From assembly GCA_021209875.1 (NCBI GenBank), contig JAGYVD010000006.1:1550001-1614000 (forward strand): 64,000 nt of DNA, read 5' to 3'. The translations under genes were made by a program, and so were the position numbers. Of the stretch, positions 62,801 to 64,000 are shown piece after piece. The DNA comes from Rosellinia necatrix (lineage: Eukaryota > Ascomycota > Sordariomycetes > Xylariales > Xylariaceae). Numbering within the stretch: the first letter of the stretch is position 1; every line of letters starts with the position of its first letter. Under the pieces are notes generated by a model that saw only the letters and a list, made by a program, of their open reading frames with translations, was not told the origin of the DNA and made no database searches.

Positions 62801-62830
62801 GACTTGACTTGACTTGACTTGACTTGACTT
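62801..62830. repeat. (GACTT)6 pentanucleotide repeat
   Basis: Six perfect tandem GACTT units, about 70 bp downstream (minus sense) of the Rieske gene's stop codon. Confidence 0.9.
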
Positions 62831-62900
62831 GATTTTGACTTGACGCGTTTTTGCGCTTTTTAAATTGAAAAGAAGAAAAAGAGCCCATGTTTTTTTTTTT

Positions 62901-64000
62901 TTACCACTCGAGGCCCTCCTTCTTCATGCCGCCGCACTCGACGGAGGAGCAGAGGGCGATGTCCTCCTCGGTGGCGGCGGCGCCGCCGGGGATGCGCTGG
63001 CGCGCGGGCCAGATCTCGCGGCCGGCGCGCCTCTCGTCCCGGTGGTGGGCGGTGACGAGGTCGCGCACGAGGCCCTGGAAGAAGAGCGGGCCCTGCTCCA
63101 TGCGCGGGTGCATCTCGCCGTTGACGAAGACGCCGGCCTGGATGTTCTTGTGCGCGTTCGCGCACAGCACCTTGTCCTCCGACATGATGCGCTTGTAGAT
63201 GTCGCTGATCACCTGGAACTCCTCGTCCGTCGAGCTCTTGTTCCGGTACACCTCGTAGTACATGATGGACGTGTTCGGGCTCTTGGGCACGAACCGCTGG
63301 ATGAAGAAGAAGTGAGGCCTGCGGGGTGCGAGTTAGCCACGACAGTGTTTATGGTATAGCATATATATATATTTATTTATTTATTCAAGACAAGACTGTA
63401 CTTACGATACGTTCATGGAGGCGTTGGGGAAGTAGAATGTGGCCGCGACGTTGAACCCCCTGGCGATTTGTTCCGGAGTTGGATTGCCGAGATGCTGGAC
63501 GTAGGAATTCTCCGTGACGACACCGTAGGCGCTGAGGTCGGCGACGGTGGGGATATCGGGGTGCGTGGTCGGGCAGTGGTAGCACTCGTTGTAGTTGTCT
63601 CCCAGGAGCTTCCAGTTGTACTCTCCCTCCATCTGCCAGGTGTGGTCGAATTTGTAGTTGTCAAAGTTATACGCCTTGAACCTGGCCTGCTTGTCGATAT
63701 TCCCGTAGTCCTCTTGCCAGTCAACGCTCGGCTTCTCGGAAGCCTCCATGTTGACCCAGATGAATCCATTGGTATCGATGTGGACGTGAATAGGGAACAG
63801 GCCGTTTTGGCTCTTGTCGAACCCTTCGATCTCTTGGTACGACGGGGCCTTTGTGAGCTTGCCGTTGAGGGCGTAAGACCAGTTATGGTACTTGCAGGCA
63901 AGAATGCTGTTGTTGCCGCCGTCCTTTTCCACGACCGGGTAGGCCCGATGTCTGCAAACGTTGTGGAACGCGTTGATGGTTCCAGTCCGGTCCTTGGCAA
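62901..64000 (-). CDS. Rieske oxygenase, choline/glycine-betaine type (5' end outside window)
   Basis: Exon 64000-63406 (frame begins at 63998) joins 63318-62901 through an 87-nt intron (GTAAGT donor, CTAAC branch, CGCAG acceptor), giving about 335 residues; roughly 90 N-terminal residues are missing. The Rieske cluster ligands are CRH (63956-63948) and CKYH (63896-63885). The mononuclear iron site is in NYNECYHCPTTHPDIP, with the H-x4-H pair. A later SEDKVLCANAHKN could supply the acidic ligand. The SPHFFFIQRFVPKSPNTS region and the NAGVFVNGE-like QAGVFVNGEMHPRMEQGP match choline monooxygenase/betaine demethylase (GbcA-like) alpha subunits. Substrate is choline or glycine betaine by family; the nearby dimethylglycine-type enzyme favours betaine. 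The reductase partner is not in the window. The TAA stop runs straight into an A-rich tract. Confidence 0.9.

Larger units (their letters stand above)
61068..62900. other. Intergenic region with several simple repeats
   Basis: About 1.8 kb between the regulator start and the Rieske stop. Simple repeats are listed separately. The frame of the regulator is open upstream of its ATG to about 61313, so a longer N-terminus cannot be excluded. No other gene is recognised. Confidence 0.55.

Noticed and set aside
62865..63359. 164-codon plus-strand frame
   Set aside because: Antisense of the Rieske gene's GC-rich last exon and intron.

Overview
The window looks like nuclear DNA from a filamentous ascomycete (Pezizomycotina, most probably a Sordariomycete). 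The reasons are short spliceosomal introns (about 50-150 nt, GT...AG, CTRAC-type branch sites), fungus-specific families (HET domain, Zn2Cys6 regulator, CPC-1/GCN4 bZIP, WHI2-like BTB protein, PEX20), dispersed TAGGTAGGTA/CCTAGG microsatellites, and a 6.3 kb block of extreme AT content of the kind left by repeat-induced mutation. No species is claimed. Exon structures were worked out by hand from splice signals and reading-frame continuity; none is backed by transcripts.

Layout. 1-9.2 kb: no gene recognised, only simple repeats. 9.2-17.1 kb: a secreted, single-pass membrane protein (-), a GCN20-type ABCF ATPase (+) and a CPC-1/GCN4-type bZIP factor (-). The last two belong to the same pathway, general amino acid control. 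17.1-31.6 kb: a gene-poor stretch with one intact HET-domain gene and several broken or shrunken genes: a short-chain dehydrogenase pseudogene, an enoyl-CoA hydratase remnant whose core is replaced by a Ser/Thr repeat, a two-exon gene with one in-frame TAG, and a small Cys-rich ORF. 31.6-42.6 kb: a housekeeping run with PEX20 (-), SEC13 (+), a small secreted Cys-rich protein (+), a WHI2-like BTB protein (+) and an unusual flavoprotein/F-box/ankyrin-like fusion (+). 43-47.9 kb: relics (a tRNA-like element, a TPR fragment). 47.9-54.2 kb: the AT block, flanked by a 15-bp direct repeat. 54.3-64.0 kb: three genes on the minus strand, namely a dimethylglycine/sarcosine dehydrogenase-type flavoenzyme, a Zn2Cys6 regulator and a Rieske oxygenase of the choline/glycine-betaine type that runs off the window.

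How they work together. The last three genes make a coherent candidate pathway: the Rieske enzyme removes one methyl from glycine betaine (or hydroxylates choline), the flavoenzyme demethylates dimethylglycine and/or sarcosine, and the regulator between them may control both. GCN20 and the bZIP form a second functional pair: GCN20 promotes GCN2 kinase activation, and GCN4/CPC-1 is the translationally controlled output. The most unusual observations are the pseudoenzyme-like flavoprotein/F-box fusion, the residual-cytosine context of the AT block, the direct repeat around that block, and the gene interrupted by a single TAG.
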